A program made the position numbers and the translations under genes. From Chitinophaga pinensis (GTDB lineage Bacteria; Bacteroidota; Bacteroidia; Chitinophagales; Chitinophagaceae), in the NCBI GenBank assembly GCA_945897185.1, contig CAMDFC010000018.1, forward strand, positions 1 through 32,667: 32,667 bases of DNA. Direction: 5' to 3'. Position 1 is the first letter of the stretch. Each line of letters opens with the position of its first letter. Under the pieces are notes generated by a model. The model saw only the letters and a list, made by a program, of their open reading frames with translations. It had not been told where the DNA came from and ran no database searches. This document shows positions 8,185 through 17,221 of the stretch, piece after piece.

Positions 8185-9141
8185 TTAACCTTTATTTATT
8201 AATTTTTTATAGATACACATTAATTGCTGAGCTACTGAGAATATATCCAACCCTTTTTCAAAGATCTTCTCTCTTGACGAAAATCCGTTAAATTCCAACG
8301 CATCCCTGGAGAGTATAGCCAATTCATCAGCCTCAAAAGTACTAGAAATAAAACACCCGGCTATATCCGACATTAGTTCTTTAACATTTCCGACCGGTGT
8401 AGATACAACAGGAGTATTACAAGCCAGGCATTCTTTGACAGAATTTGGTGATCCTTCAAAATCCGAAGTCAGAACATGCAAATCTGAAGCAACTATATAA
8501 TATGGCATCAGATCTCGCCGTGTATTTGTTAATATCAGTGGCTCAATATTCTTGAATTGGAACTGGTTATTGAGTATCTCTATGACTTGGTTAAACCTGT
8601 CTATTCGTTTTTGTGGCCTGATGTTATTTGATGAAAAAAAGAGAATATATCTTTTCTGCCTGTCTAACCCAAGTTTGTCTTTGCAAATAAGCCGGTCATT
8701 CGGTGTGAAAAATTCCGTATTAACACCATTGGGTAAATAAACAGTTTTTTCATGAATAATTTCAGGAGATTTATTCTTAAGGATTATAACATCAAAAAAT
8801 GCATTTAACAGCTTGAACAGCAATGCCCCGCCTTCTTTTACTGGTGTGTTTTGATAGGACATGACGCATTTAGAATTAAACGCACCGCCCGACAAAACTA
8901 AAATCAAAGCGCTAAAGCTATGATGACAATGTATGACATCATATTTATTACGTTTTAAATGCCTCCGAAGATTAAAAATTGCTTTAAAGTATTGGGATTT
9001 CCCCCGCTCCTTTCCATTGATAAAGAAAACTTCGGTTTCGGCTCGCTGGGATTGAAGAGACTCTATTTGTTCCTTAACAAAAATACCAAATACGGGATAC
9101 TTAAGAGTAGGATAATTATTTGTTACATGAAGGATTTTCAT
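8185..9141 (-). CDS. Glycosyltransferase family 4
   Basis: A 318-residue GT-B enzyme, a little short for GT4. The N-terminus ILHVTNNYPTLKYPVFG and a CHHSFSALI segment near residue 73 form the acceptor domain. The C-terminal domain has the YILFFSSNNIRPQKRID nucleotide-contact loop and SPNSVKECLACNTPVVSTPVG, the EX7E-type donor-binding region, with one Glu in NSVKECLA. A retaining glycosyltransferase acting on the lipid-linked repeat is expected; donor and acceptor cannot be told. It lies 8 bp before the RmlD-like gene and 19 bp after the previous GT4, consistent with one operon. Confidence 0.88.
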   Translation of the reverse strand: MKILHVTNNYPTLKYPVFGIFVKEQIESLQSQRAETEVFFINGKERGKSQYFKAIFNLRRHLKRNKYDVIHCHHSFSALILVLSGGAFNSKCVMSYQNTPVKEGGALLFKLLNAFFDVIILKNKSPEIIHEKTVYLPNGVNTEFFTPNDRLICKDKLGLDRQKRYILFFSSNNIRPQKRIDRFNQVIEILNNQFQFKNIEPLILTNTRRDLMPYYIVASDLHVLTSDFEGSPNSVKECLACNTPVVSTPVGNVKELMSDIAGCFISSTFEADELAILSRDALEFNGFSSREKIFEKGLDIFSVAQQLMCIYKKLINKG

Positions 9142-9160
9142 TATATGATATAATATCGGA

Positions 9161-10252
9161 TCAATACGCTAACGACTTATATACATCAATAAATTCAGAC
9201 CCCATTTTATTTATAGAGAATCTTTCCTCGATTATACTTAAGCCTTTTTTCCCAAAATCATCAGCGATGTGCTGATTATCAATAAGATAAAGTAGCTTTT
9301 TTTCGATTTCCGGGAGATCGTCATTAGACAGGATATAGCCGGATTCCCCGTGACTAACAAGCTCTTTAGTACCGCCATGTCCGGTAACTATTACGGGTTT
9401 TTTTAGCGCCATATATTCCATTACAGCATTAGAAATCCCCTCGAAAGGAGTAAACAAAACGCCAATATTTGCGATGCCAATTAGTTGTTCCACCTCTTTC
9501 ACAGGACCGGTAAGTAATACATTTTCGATATTTTCATTAACCAAGCGCTTTCTGATATGATCCAGTTTTTTACCCCCGCCTAGCGCAACGAAATTAATAT
9601 CTTTTCTTTTCAACGAAACACTTTGGGCGAGATCAATAAAAAGATCATTGCATTTATTTATATTAAATGCTGCAACCATTACAACTACAAACGGAACATC
9701 AATTCCCCATTTTTTTTTAATTTCTGCAGAATCGTACCTGTGTGAAAACCGCCCCAATCTTATACCATTATGGATGACCCGGGCTTTGGGAGAACTTATG
9801 TGATATGCTGCTAATCCGGCATAAGAGTTGGCAAGAACAGAATCAGCAAACAGTACATTCAGTTTAAAAATAAGTTTTGAAAAAATCCATCCATCTTTTT
9901 GTGGTCTTGCATCTGTTATCATGCTTGTAATAAGCATCGTCTTATTAATAAATTTTGATGGTATAGCATAAAAAGTTTCCATGATACCCCACGCATGAAT
10001 AATATCGGGTCTTATATCGTTGCAAATTCTGTTAAATTTAAAGAAGATACTAATGTCTTTTTTTTGCCAAAATCTTTTTATTATTATAATTTTTTCAAAC
10101 AGATCTGCTTCGATATGGTAATGAATCTTATCATTCATCAAAACCAAAAATAATCTATACTTGGAATTTGCCTTAAGATAATGTGCCAATTCCAACAATC
10201 TACGCTCCTTCCCGCCGGGGCCCAAAGAATAAATAAAAAAAAGTATCTTCAT
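9161..10252 (-). CDS. Glycosyltransferase family 4
   Basis: A 363-residue GT-B enzyme of normal length. The N-terminus FFIYSLGPGGKERRLLELA holds the GGxER-type glycine loop of GT4. A DIIHAWGIMET block lies near residue 87, and the C-terminal domain carries TPFEGISNAVMEYMALKKPVI and GHGGTKELV, with the donor-binding Glu residues. It probably adds one residue to the growing repeat unit at the inner membrane. It starts one base after the wzy stop region (ATG at 10250-10252 just beyond the TAA at 10254-10256), so it is very tightly linked to the polymerase. Confidence 0.9.
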   Translation of the reverse strand: MKILFFIYSLGPGGKERRLLELAHYLKANSKYRLFLVLMNDKIHYHIEADLFEKIIIIKRFWQKKDISIFFKFNRICNDIRPDIIHAWGIMETFYAIPSKFINKTMLITSMITDARPQKDGWIFSKLIFKLNVLFADSVLANSYAGLAAYHISSPKARVIHNGIRLGRFSHRYDSAEIKKKWGIDVPFVVVMVAAFNINKCNDLFIDLAQSVSLKRKDINFVALGGGKKLDHIRKRLVNENIENVLLTGPVKEVEQLIGIANIGVLFTPFEGISNAVMEYMALKKPVIVTGHGGTKELVSHGESGYILSNDDLPEIEKKLLYLIDNQHIADDFGKKGLSIIEERFSINKMGSEFIDVYKSLAY

Positions 10253-10253
10253 T

Positions 10254-11456
10254 TTAAATATTGTTGCTCTTCTTTGTTATTACGGGTTTATTGATATATC
10301 CTCCTGATGCAACATAAGCAAATATAAGCCATATTATTTTAGACTCGAATATTTGCCCAGTAAGAAGTATCCCAATTATTGGAATGAAAAGTATGACTGG
10401 CAGTATTTCATTATTTTGATCTTTAGTCATGCTTGCTCGCTTCCATAGACGAAATATAAAAAGCAAAAGGAATGCAGTTCCTACTGCACCAGTGTAACAT
10501 AGCGCTTCTATAATACCATTATGAGGGCTGACCATCCCGATACTGCCGAAAAGTATCTCCATCTGATTGACGTATCCTGTAATTCCAATTCCAATTACAG
10601 GACTATCTAGTATAAGCGGAAGTATCAATACCCAGAGATAATCCCTATCGCCCAGGTCCCCGGAACTTAATGATCCGGATAACCGTGAAGCAATAATCTC
10701 ATTTGTTGCCAGATCTGCAAAAACGCTTCCTACCACCAGGAACCCAACGATTACAATTACAATTTTTCTAGCTGCAGACTTTGATTTCCACAATAAAAAA
10801 AAACTTAAGAGCCCTAAAAAACTACTCAGAAAAGCAAGCCGGGATCCCGTAATAACCATAACAAAAAATAAAAATGGCAGGAGCAAAATTAGCATTAACC
10901 GATTTATACCCCAACCGCTTTTATTTTCAAAAATCAAAGACGCAACCATAAAAATTGCACAGGTTAGATTTAAACCAATATTATTCTGATTATCTCCAAG
11001 TATAGAAATCCTTCCATCTAAAGAATTATCAATCTCAATATTTAGAAAGTAAAATACCGTTAATAAAAACGCGCTTAGCATGAATGCTAGAAAACACTTA
11101 TAGATGACTCTTGGATCTCTACTAAAATGATTCGTACCTAAAACAAAAAGCAATATGTTGAGAAATAGCAATACGTCAAAAAAGGGATATGAGATAGCAC
11201 CCTTGTTAATAAAACTTACAACTGTCAATATAGAAAAGTAGATAAGTATAGGAAGGAAAACCTTTTTGTACTTTTTAAACGAAAAGAAAAAACCAAATTC
11301 AAAGAGCACAGTGAACAAATAAAAAATGACTGTTATTTTAGTTACCAAAAAGTCTACGTCGGTATTAAAAGGTTTCCAACGTTCAAACGGAACAGAAAAG
11401 AACAGCAGGTACAGGGCGAAATTCTGTAACTTATTTAAACTGCTTTTATAAGTCAT
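10254..11456 (-). CDS. wzy: O-antigen/polysaccharide polymerase or ligase-like membrane protein
   Basis: A 400-residue integral membrane protein with roughly ten hydrophobic segments spread from residue about 15 to 390. The block GSRLAFLSSFLGLLSFF at about residue 208 and the periplasmic-loop pattern with SPHNGIIEALCYTGAVG near residue 311 are typical of the Wzy_C/O-antigen ligase superfamily, where an Arg and a loop His act on undecaprenyl-linked glycans. In a cluster that also carries a Wzx flippase, Wzy polymerase is the likelier role; a WaaL-type ligase cannot be excluded from sequence alone. It lies between asnB and a GT4 gene with almost no spacing on the downstream side. Confidence 0.82.
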   Translation of the reverse strand: MTYKSSLNKLQNFALYLLFFSVPFERWKPFNTDVDFLVTKITVIFYLFTVLFEFGFFFSFKKYKKVFLPILIYFSILTVVSFINKGAISYPFFDVLLFLNILLFVLGTNHFSRDPRVIYKCFLAFMLSAFLLTVFYFLNIEIDNSLDGRISILGDNQNNIGLNLTCAIFMVASLIFENKSGWGINRLMLILLLPFLFFVMVITGSRLAFLSSFLGLLSFFLLWKSKSAARKIVIVIVGFLVVGSVFADLATNEIIASRLSGSLSSGDLGDRDYLWVLILPLILDSPVIGIGITGYVNQMEILFGSIGMVSPHNGIIEALCYTGAVGTAFLLLFIFRLWKRASMTKDQNNEILPVILFIPIIGILLTGQIFESKIIWLIFAYVASGGYINKPVITKKSNNI

Positions 11457-11472
11457 CCAGCAATTGCTTTAA

Positions 11473-13362
11473 CTACATCCATTGCTTATACCACATTTGA
11501 AACTGGATTAATTTCCAAATAATCGTCTCGTCTTTTAACTTGTTGGCCAGGAATAAATTCTTGAGATTTTGCATGTAAGGAACTTGAAAGAAACCGGCCT
11601 CTTTTATATTTTCTGTTCTAAAATTATCCTCTATCAGCCAAATCAAATCTGCTTTAAGCCATTTCGAAAGAGGTATCGAAAACCCGCTTTTGGGCCGGGC
11701 CATGAGTGATTTGGGAATGTAGTTGTGAACAATATCCCGAAGAATCATTTTTTGAGTTGCCCCATATTTAAACTCAGTAGGGAGCTGGGCAGCAAACTCG
11801 ATGATACGCTGATCGAGAAAAGGTTCACGCCCTTCTAAAGAGACTGACATAGTTGCCCTATCAACCTTCGTCAGGATATCATTTTGCATATACATTTGGT
11901 AATCTATAGCAAGCACTTTCGATATAGTATCCCTGAAACCTCCGAAGTCACCGTCATAGGCTGAAGGTTGATTATGATAGGGATCAATAAATAAAGAATC
12001 TCTTACAAATCTATTAAGCAGGAAATATTCTTTAAATATCTTTTCCGAGGTAATATTGTGATTATTCTTGTATATACGAGCTATGACATCTAATTTATGT
12101 TTTAAATTTAGCTTCGAAATCGGTAAAACTGCAGCGGTTAGTCCTGAAACATATCCAGCTATCGGGCGCAATGCCCCCGAAATCATATTTAATTGCGCCA
12201 GGCGATCAAGATAAGATTTGTAAATTGAATACCCGGCAAATATTTCATCGCCTCCGTCTGCAGACATTGAAACGGTGACACTTTCCCGTGCAAACCGGCT
12301 AACCAATATTGTTGGTACAGCGGAGCTATCGGCAAAAGGTTCATCATAAAAATAAGGTAATGTGGGAATTATCTCCTGCGCTTCTTTCATAGTGCAATAA
12401 TATTCATTATGATCCGTGCCGATGTATTTTGCAATTTCTTTAGCGAAAGGAGCTTCATTATTCCCCATTTCAAAACCTATTGTAAAGGTTTTTATTTTAC
12501 TATTGGAGCGTGAACTCTGAAGGATCGAAGCCACAGCTGTAGAGTCATAACCACCACTCAAAAATATCCCCACGGGTACATCAGCAACCATCCGGTATTC
12601 AAAGGCGGAATGAAGCAATTTGTCGAGTTGGGTTTTAGCCTCTTCATATGAGATCTCCAGTCTGGGCAATTTATAATAATCCTTAACGTCCCAATATTTA
12701 CTAATTTGTATGCCTTTAGTATCGAGCTTTATAGTCAGAATATGACCAGGGTTCAGTTTCTTACAATTTTCAAAAATACAATTAGGAGCAGCCACATAGC
12801 CGAAATCCATATATTGATGGACCGCTTTTACATTGATCTGTTTAACAAATCCGGGATGCTTATGAAACGACTTAAGTTCTGAGCCAAATAGGAACAACTG
12901 GCCATCCCAATAATAGTACAAAGGTTTTACGCCTGGTCTATCTCTAAACATTGACAGCTCACGGGTTTGTTGGTTGTAAATAACAAACGCAAACATCCCG
13001 ATAAACTTCGAGACGCATTCTTTTCCCCATTCATCGAATGCATGAAGAATAACTTCAGTATCAGATTCAGAATTAAATGTATGCCCTTGTGCCCTGAGGT
13101 CTTTTTTTATTTCCTGGAAATTATAAATCTCACCATTAAAGACTATACTCAAATGTTTGTAATTCATTGGCTGGTGACCCGCAGGAGACAGGTCAAGAAT
13201 TGATAATCTCGTATGTCCTAACGCAAGTGTGAAATTAGGCAAATTCAATACATCACCACCTGCATCATCGGGCCCCCGGTGGTTCAGAGTAGAGGTCATT
13301 TTTATGAGCTCCGCTTTTCCGCTCAAGCCTTTATAGTCAACAAAGCCACAAATCCCACACAT
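11473..13362 (-). CDS. asnB: Asparagine synthase (glutamine-hydrolysing) family amidotransferase
   Basis: A 629-residue class II amidotransferase. Cys2 in MCGICGF is the N-terminal glutaminase nucleophile; LNHRGPDD and FNGEIYN belong to the same domain. The synthetase domain has the PP-loop LSGGYDSTA near residue 268 and the SADGGDEIFAGY segment. Length is near that of bacterial AsnB. In O-antigen loci, AsnB-like proteins (e.g. the WbpS type in Pseudomonas) are linked to amidation of sugar uronic acids to uronamides. Here a UDP-N-acetylhexosamine dehydrogenase and a UDP-glucuronate 4-epimerase supply candidate uronates, so a uronamide in the glycan is plausible (inference). A housekeeping asparagine synthetase role is less likely in this position. 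Confidence 0.92.
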   Translation of the reverse strand: MCGICGFVDYKGLSGKAELIKMTSTLNHRGPDDAGGDVLNLPNFTLALGHTRLSILDLSPAGHQPMNYKHLSIVFNGEIYNFQEIKKDLRAQGHTFNSESDTEVILHAFDEWGKECVSKFIGMFAFVIYNQQTRELSMFRDRPGVKPLYYYWDGQLFLFGSELKSFHKHPGFVKQINVKAVHQYMDFGYVAAPNCIFENCKKLNPGHILTIKLDTKGIQISKYWDVKDYYKLPRLEISYEEAKTQLDKLLHSAFEYRMVADVPVGIFLSGGYDSTAVASILQSSRSNSKIKTFTIGFEMGNNEAPFAKEIAKYIGTDHNEYYCTMKEAQEIIPTLPYFYDEPFADSSAVPTILVSRFARESVTVSMSADGGDEIFAGYSIYKSYLDRLAQLNMISGALRPIAGYVSGLTAAVLPISKLNLKHKLDVIARIYKNNHNITSEKIFKEYFLLNRFVRDSLFIDPYHNQPSAYDGDFGGFRDTISKVLAIDYQMYMQNDILTKVDRATMSVSLEGREPFLDQRIIEFAAQLPTEFKYGATQKMILRDIVHNYIPKSLMARPKSGFSIPLSKWLKADLIWLIEDNFRTENIKEAGFFQVPYMQNLKNLFLANKLKDETIIWKLIQFQMWYKQWM

Positions 13363-13379
13363 GATTAACTATATTTTAA

Positions 13380-14465
13380 TTATAAAAAAGAAGTAAATTT
13401 TCTGATAGTTTTTAATACCGACAGTCCCGATGCACCCATAAGAACCCGTATTAAATATTGTGTCATCTCTTTTGCCAAGATATTTTTATCAAATGACACC
13501 GCTTTATAAAAGGCTTTTATTGATTCGAACCTGGAATAACTAATGTAATATAACGCACAGTATAGATATTTCCGGGCAACACTTTTATTTACAGCCTTAT
13601 CATGAACCGCCTCCGGATATTTGGCAACAAATTTTTCATATATATTATCGATCATTGAAGTCAATAATATCTTCTTTTGTAAGGGAATGGAAAACTGGCT
13701 GGACCTCTTTGCGCCTAACCATACATTAACAAAATCGGCGGCACTATGACGGTCACCTGTAACATCAACTATATTATCGATGTATATAGGCGCTGTTCTA
13801 TTTAAATTCTCTACGCTATAATTACTTGAAACAGATTTTTCATGGGTTCTGAAATCCAGTAGTATCTCATTTAAATTTAAAAGAGTATTTTCCTTTGACA
13901 ATTTTGACCATAACACAAAGTCCTGACTGGTTCTAAACTGTTCATCATATCCTCCATATTTTTCATGAACGATATCTTTACGAAACATCACGGTAGAATG
14001 GATAAAGGGACTGTCGAACATTAGCTGCCAGATGACAGACAACTTTGATGTTTCCTTTTCCTCTGCCCTTGATCGTATAGGTTTTCCGTCACTATCAATT
14101 ATTCTGGACTGAGCCCCTACCAATATTACTTCCGGATTTAATTCTAAGAATTGAACTTGTCTTTCCAGTCGCAGCTTATATGAAATATCATCGCAATCCT
14201 GACGGGCTATATATTGTCCCTTTGCGAGTTTTAGACCAATATTAAGGGATTTTGTGAGCCCAAAATTAGTTTCATTTCTAACAACCGTAATTCTTGGATC
14301 CGAGTATGAACGCAAAATTTCATTTGTTTTGTCAGTCGAAGCATCATCTATAATCAAAAAATCAAAGTCTTCATATGATTGCTGCAAAATCGAAATAATA
14401 GCTTTATCAAGATAGGTTTCCCCATTGTAGACCGCCATTAAAACAGATACCTTACAATTCTTCAT
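13380..14465 (-). CDS. Glycosyltransferase family 2
   Basis: A 361-residue GT-A inverting glycosyltransferase. The N-terminus KVSVLMAVYNGETYLDKAI is the GT2 nucleotide-binding block; FLIIDDASTDKT follows near residue 36, and the metal-binding DxD-type motif appears as RQDCDD at about residue 94. SPFIHSTVMFRKD near residue 152 fits the acceptor side. The last 120 residues are not conserved in an obvious way. It is immediately adjacent to the methyltransferase upstream (stop at 14466, start at 14465) and 17 bp before asnB. Donor and acceptor are unknown. Confidence 0.9.
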   Translation of the reverse strand: MKNCKVSVLMAVYNGETYLDKAIISILQQSYEDFDFLIIDDASTDKTNEILRSYSDPRITVVRNETNFGLTKSLNIGLKLAKGQYIARQDCDDISYKLRLERQVQFLELNPEVILVGAQSRIIDSDGKPIRSRAEEKETSKLSVIWQLMFDSPFIHSTVMFRKDIVHEKYGGYDEQFRTSQDFVLWSKLSKENTLLNLNEILLDFRTHEKSVSSNYSVENLNRTAPIYIDNIVDVTGDRHSAADFVNVWLGAKRSSQFSIPLQKKILLTSMIDNIYEKFVAKYPEAVHDKAVNKSVARKYLYCALYYISYSRFESIKAFYKAVSFDKNILAKEMTQYLIRVLMGASGLSVLKTIRKFTSFL

Positions 14466-15539
14466 TTAATTAATCAAATCAACTTTTTTTGCTACAATAT
14501 TACCCTTGCCAAAATATACCAACTCCATATTGCCGGCCTCAATAAAATAGGCTGCAAATTCTTCAGGAGTCAAAAATCGTTGATATGTATGATTTCCATA
14601 ATAATCAAATGTATTTGTCCAGGTTGTTTTAAAATCAGGCATTAATTCATAATATAAAACTGTCTTGGATTTACGCAAGAAATATCCTATTAGCGGAACA
14701 TTATTCAAGGCTGCTATCAGGCCTGTAATGAATAACAATTTAAATCTTTCCGTCTGGCTTAGTCTTTTTCTGATCAAATCATAGTAAGATTTGTAAATAC
14801 TGCCTTTAATTTTAGCTACCGTGGATTTGGTTTCGTCTCTCGTATAGTGTGCTGCTAAAATTTTTCCGCCGAGTTTGAGAGTTCTGAATAACTCTCGAAC
14901 TGTCATGACCGAGTCCTGGGTATGTTGAATTACACCTTCACAATACACCATATCAAATTGTTCGTTTGCAAAAGGCAATTTGGCTATATCCGCCTGAACA
15001 CCGACCCAATTACTATTCATTCTTAATTTTCTTGCCACAACTTCGATTGCAGATGATAGGTCAACCGATACAACAGATGCACCAAGTGATAATATATATT
15101 TTGACTGATCACCGGCACCGGCACCGGCATCAATAATAACTTTACCAGTAAATTCTGTAGTATCAACTTTGAATTTTTGTGAAACACGCATTTTTAAATC
15201 CTCGTCACTTCTCATCATACTATTCCAGGTCCATTGCCATCCAAAACTATCAACAGTCTCTGTTTGTTGGGATGAGTGATTATCTTCAACTGCCACGGGA
15301 GGGGTTAAAGAGTATATTTCAAGCCAATCCTTATATTTTACAGCAAGCTCAGGTGATAATCTTACAATACAATCCACTATAGGATAGCCAGTCTCTGTTC
15401 CTTGTATTCGCATTGCGCCGCAAATGGGTACACCAGAAGGGGTGCGTGCGGATATAATCGGTTCTAGTGGTTTACCGCTGATGGGATCTTGCCAATTTAT
15501 TCTGTCGAATAAAGGCGATACTGTTTCATTGTCTCGCAT
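14466..15539 (-). CDS. SAM-dependent methyltransferase with N-terminal Trm112-like segment
   Basis: A 357-residue class I methyltransferase. Residues about 18-65 (DPISGKPLEP onward) look like the small beta-rich segment often found before polysaccharide methyltransferases; the zinc cysteines are not obvious. A VDSFGWQWTW motif at about 96-105 precedes the SAM-binding VIIDAGAGAGDQ (about 134-145), and MVYCEGVIQHTQD is motif IV. The same architecture, including DSFG-aromatic-QW, occurs in the gene at 17222-18202, so the two are distant paralogues. It probably methylates a sugar hydroxyl of the repeat unit or its lipid-linked precursor (inference). It is followed directly by a GT2 gene. Confidence 0.85.
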   Translation of the reverse strand: MRDNETVSPLFDRINWQDPISGKPLEPIISARTPSGVPICGAMRIQGTETGYPIVDCIVRLSPELAVKYKDWLEIYSLTPPVAVEDNHSSQQTETVDSFGWQWTWNSMMRSDEDLKMRVSQKFKVDTTEFTGKVIIDAGAGAGDQSKYILSLGASVVSVDLSSAIEVVARKLRMNSNWVGVQADIAKLPFANEQFDMVYCEGVIQHTQDSVMTVRELFRTLKLGGKILAAHYTRDETKSTVAKIKGSIYKSYYDLIRKRLSQTERFKLLFITGLIAALNNVPLIGYFLRKSKTVLYYELMPDFKTTWTNTFDYYGNHTYQRFLTPEEFAAYFIEAGNMELVYFGKGNIVAKKVDLIN

Positions 15540-15549
15540 TGATATGACA

Positions 15550-16500
15550 TTATTTATTAAGGAGTAATGATATTCGTTTTTCGAATTTGGTATTTATGAT
15601 CTTATCAAATAAAGAGGGATATAGAAATCCTGTGAAAAGAATGCCCCAAAGCCTGAAGTTAAAAGGTGTGATTTTTAATAATGCGTAAATTTTTCTAAAT
15701 CCTTTGCTCTTATGACCGGTCTTAAAATGTTTTATTCCCGTCTGGATTTCTAATGCTGAATGAGCTTTCTTATCAACATCATGGAAATAAACTTCCATTT
15801 CCTGAGGAGTAAAAGCATCTCGTGCTTCAGATTGTATCTCTACTCCCGCTTCACGGCAGATCTCAAGCCCTTCGGGCTTCCACTTCCCTTTTTCTACGCA
15901 TTGGCTATAGACAATCCCCGGGGCATATAAGCCCCAAAACGGCTCATTAAGCCGCTTGCTTAGATAAGTACCTATATCTTCAAATTCCCATGCATTCATG
16001 CCATCGATAAGAACTTTTCGTAAGGTCTCAACCTTCCAAATCGCAACCTGTGCAGAAACACGATATTTTTGTTCTTTATCAATGGTACCAATTCCCGGAT
16101 AGCCCTCAACTGGAGCCGACGGCGGAAAAGCAAGTGGAAGGCCGGCAGCCAATCGCAAACAGCCAACATCTTCCCTGAAAGCAATTTCCACTAATTTTAA
16201 AATATAATTGTTATCAATATTTTCCGTGATTAAGAAATCTTCGAGAAAAATGATCACATGTGACGAATTTATTGCGTCTAACATCTTATGCACATTAGAC
16301 GCCCAGTTTAAATCCTCTCCGATCGCAATAGTCTCAACATCCGGATTATCAAATTGCTTAAAATTAGTGCCAAGGTATATTTGGGAAGTACAATCAGGCC
16401 ATTTATTCCTGAATATTTTAAAAAACGGGTCCCATAGATCTGCATATTTATCACAGGAGACAACTAGTACAGGAATTTGCAAAAGACTTTTATCGATCAT
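15550..16500 (-). CDS. Putative glycosyltransferase of an uncharacterised GT-A-like family
   Basis: I place the start at the ATG at 16498-16500, which overlaps the TGA of the methyltransferase upstream as ATGA; a longer frame to 16542 exists but would extend into that gene. The 316-residue protein begins MIDKSLLQIPVLVVSCDKYADLW. It contains PDCTSQIYLGTN, ETIAIGEDLNWASN and IIFLEDFLIT, blocks that I associate with putative transferases in polysaccharide loci; the LED of FLEDF could serve as the GT-A metal-binding acidic site. A short hydrophobic segment lies near the C-terminus. It is embedded between two methyltransferases and a GT2 gene. The sugar transferred is unknown. Confidence 0.7.
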   Translation of the reverse strand: MIDKSLLQIPVLVVSCDKYADLWDPFFKIFRNKWPDCTSQIYLGTNFKQFDNPDVETIAIGEDLNWASNVHKMLDAINSSHVIIFLEDFLITENIDNNYILKLVEIAFREDVGCLRLAAGLPLAFPPSAPVEGYPGIGTIDKEQKYRVSAQVAIWKVETLRKVLIDGMNAWEFEDIGTYLSKRLNEPFWGLYAPGIVYSQCVEKGKWKPEGLEICREAGVEIQSEARDAFTPQEMEVYFHDVDKKAHSALEIQTGIKHFKTGHKSKGFRKIYALLKITPFNFRLWGILFTGFLYPSLFDKIINTKFEKRISLLLNK

Positions 16501-17213
16501 ATTTCCAGGTCTTTGATAGCCCGCACATGATATCCATAACAAAGCAGTTCACTTCCAGATCCACCCTCAAGACGTTTACTTTTTAAAAAATTCAATAAAA
16601 ATGCAATGCAAGCTTTCAGCAGATAAGATTCTTTCCCGTATGTTTCCATTATTCTTCTTAGTTCCTGTGCAGTATATTCCTCATAATCCCCGTTCGGAGT
16701 TAATTCCACTATGGAGAATCCTAAAGCTGAGAGATTATGTTCGTAAAAGAACTTATTGAATCCTGAATAAAAGTGATATGGAGCCATGTGGGTTAAACTG
16801 CAAAACGGCGCTGTAAGAATAAGTTCTGCGCCGGGACGTAAAAGCCTGGAAAACTCTTTTAAAGCAGCTACCGCATCCGGAACGTGTTCAATTACCTCGG
16901 TACATAATATCGCATCGAATGAATTGTCTGGTGCCGGAATTGCAGTAATATCTGATACCAAATCAATTTTTGCAGTATCCCATGTACCTGATTGGAGAGA
17001 GGTACCATCACCTAAACCATCATATTGACAAAAATCCTGACTCACATATTCCAGATGAGAACAATACTTTCTAAACCTTTGAGTGCCTGCACCTGCATCC
17101 AGCAAACGTTTACCAGGTGAAAGTTTTGAAAGTGCGTTATTTACCCAATTATCTCTGACTAAAAAATTATTGGTCCCAATATCTCCAATAAAAATTTTGA
17201 ATAATTTTTTCAT
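16497..17213 (-). CDS. SAM-dependent methyltransferase (class I)
   Basis: A 238-residue protein with the SAM-binding motif RLLDAGAGTQRFRKYC at about residues 37-52, an acidic strand end, and the FDAILCTEVIEHVPD block (motif IV/post-II of Methyltransf_11) near residue 103, then LLRPGAELILTAPF. The C-terminus has an FYSGFNKFFYEHNL segment typical of polysaccharide-locus members. It is probably a sugar O-methyltransferase or a terminal-residue modifying enzyme (inference). It lies 8 bp after the methyltransferase at 17222-18202 and overlaps the glycosyltransferase-like gene by 4 bp, so three methyltransferases and one transferase form a compact sub-operon. Confidence 0.87.
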   Translation of the reverse strand: MKKLFKIFIGDIGTNNFLVRDNWVNNALSKLSPGKRLLDAGAGTQRFRKYCSHLEYVSQDFCQYDGLGDGTSLQSGTWDTAKIDLVSDITAIPAPDNSFDAILCTEVIEHVPDAVAALKEFSRLLRPGAELILTAPFCSLTHMAPYHFYSGFNKFFYEHNLSALGFSIVELTPNGDYEEYTAQELRRIMETYGKESYLLKACIAFLLNFLKSKRLEGGSGSELLCYGYHVRAIKDLEI

Positions 17214-17221
17214 ATAATTAG

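Noticed and set aside
16501-16542. N-terminal extension of the glycosyltransferase-like gene
   Set aside because: It would overlap the upstream methyltransferase by 46 bases; the ATG at 16500 gives the usual ATGA overlap and a better N-terminus.
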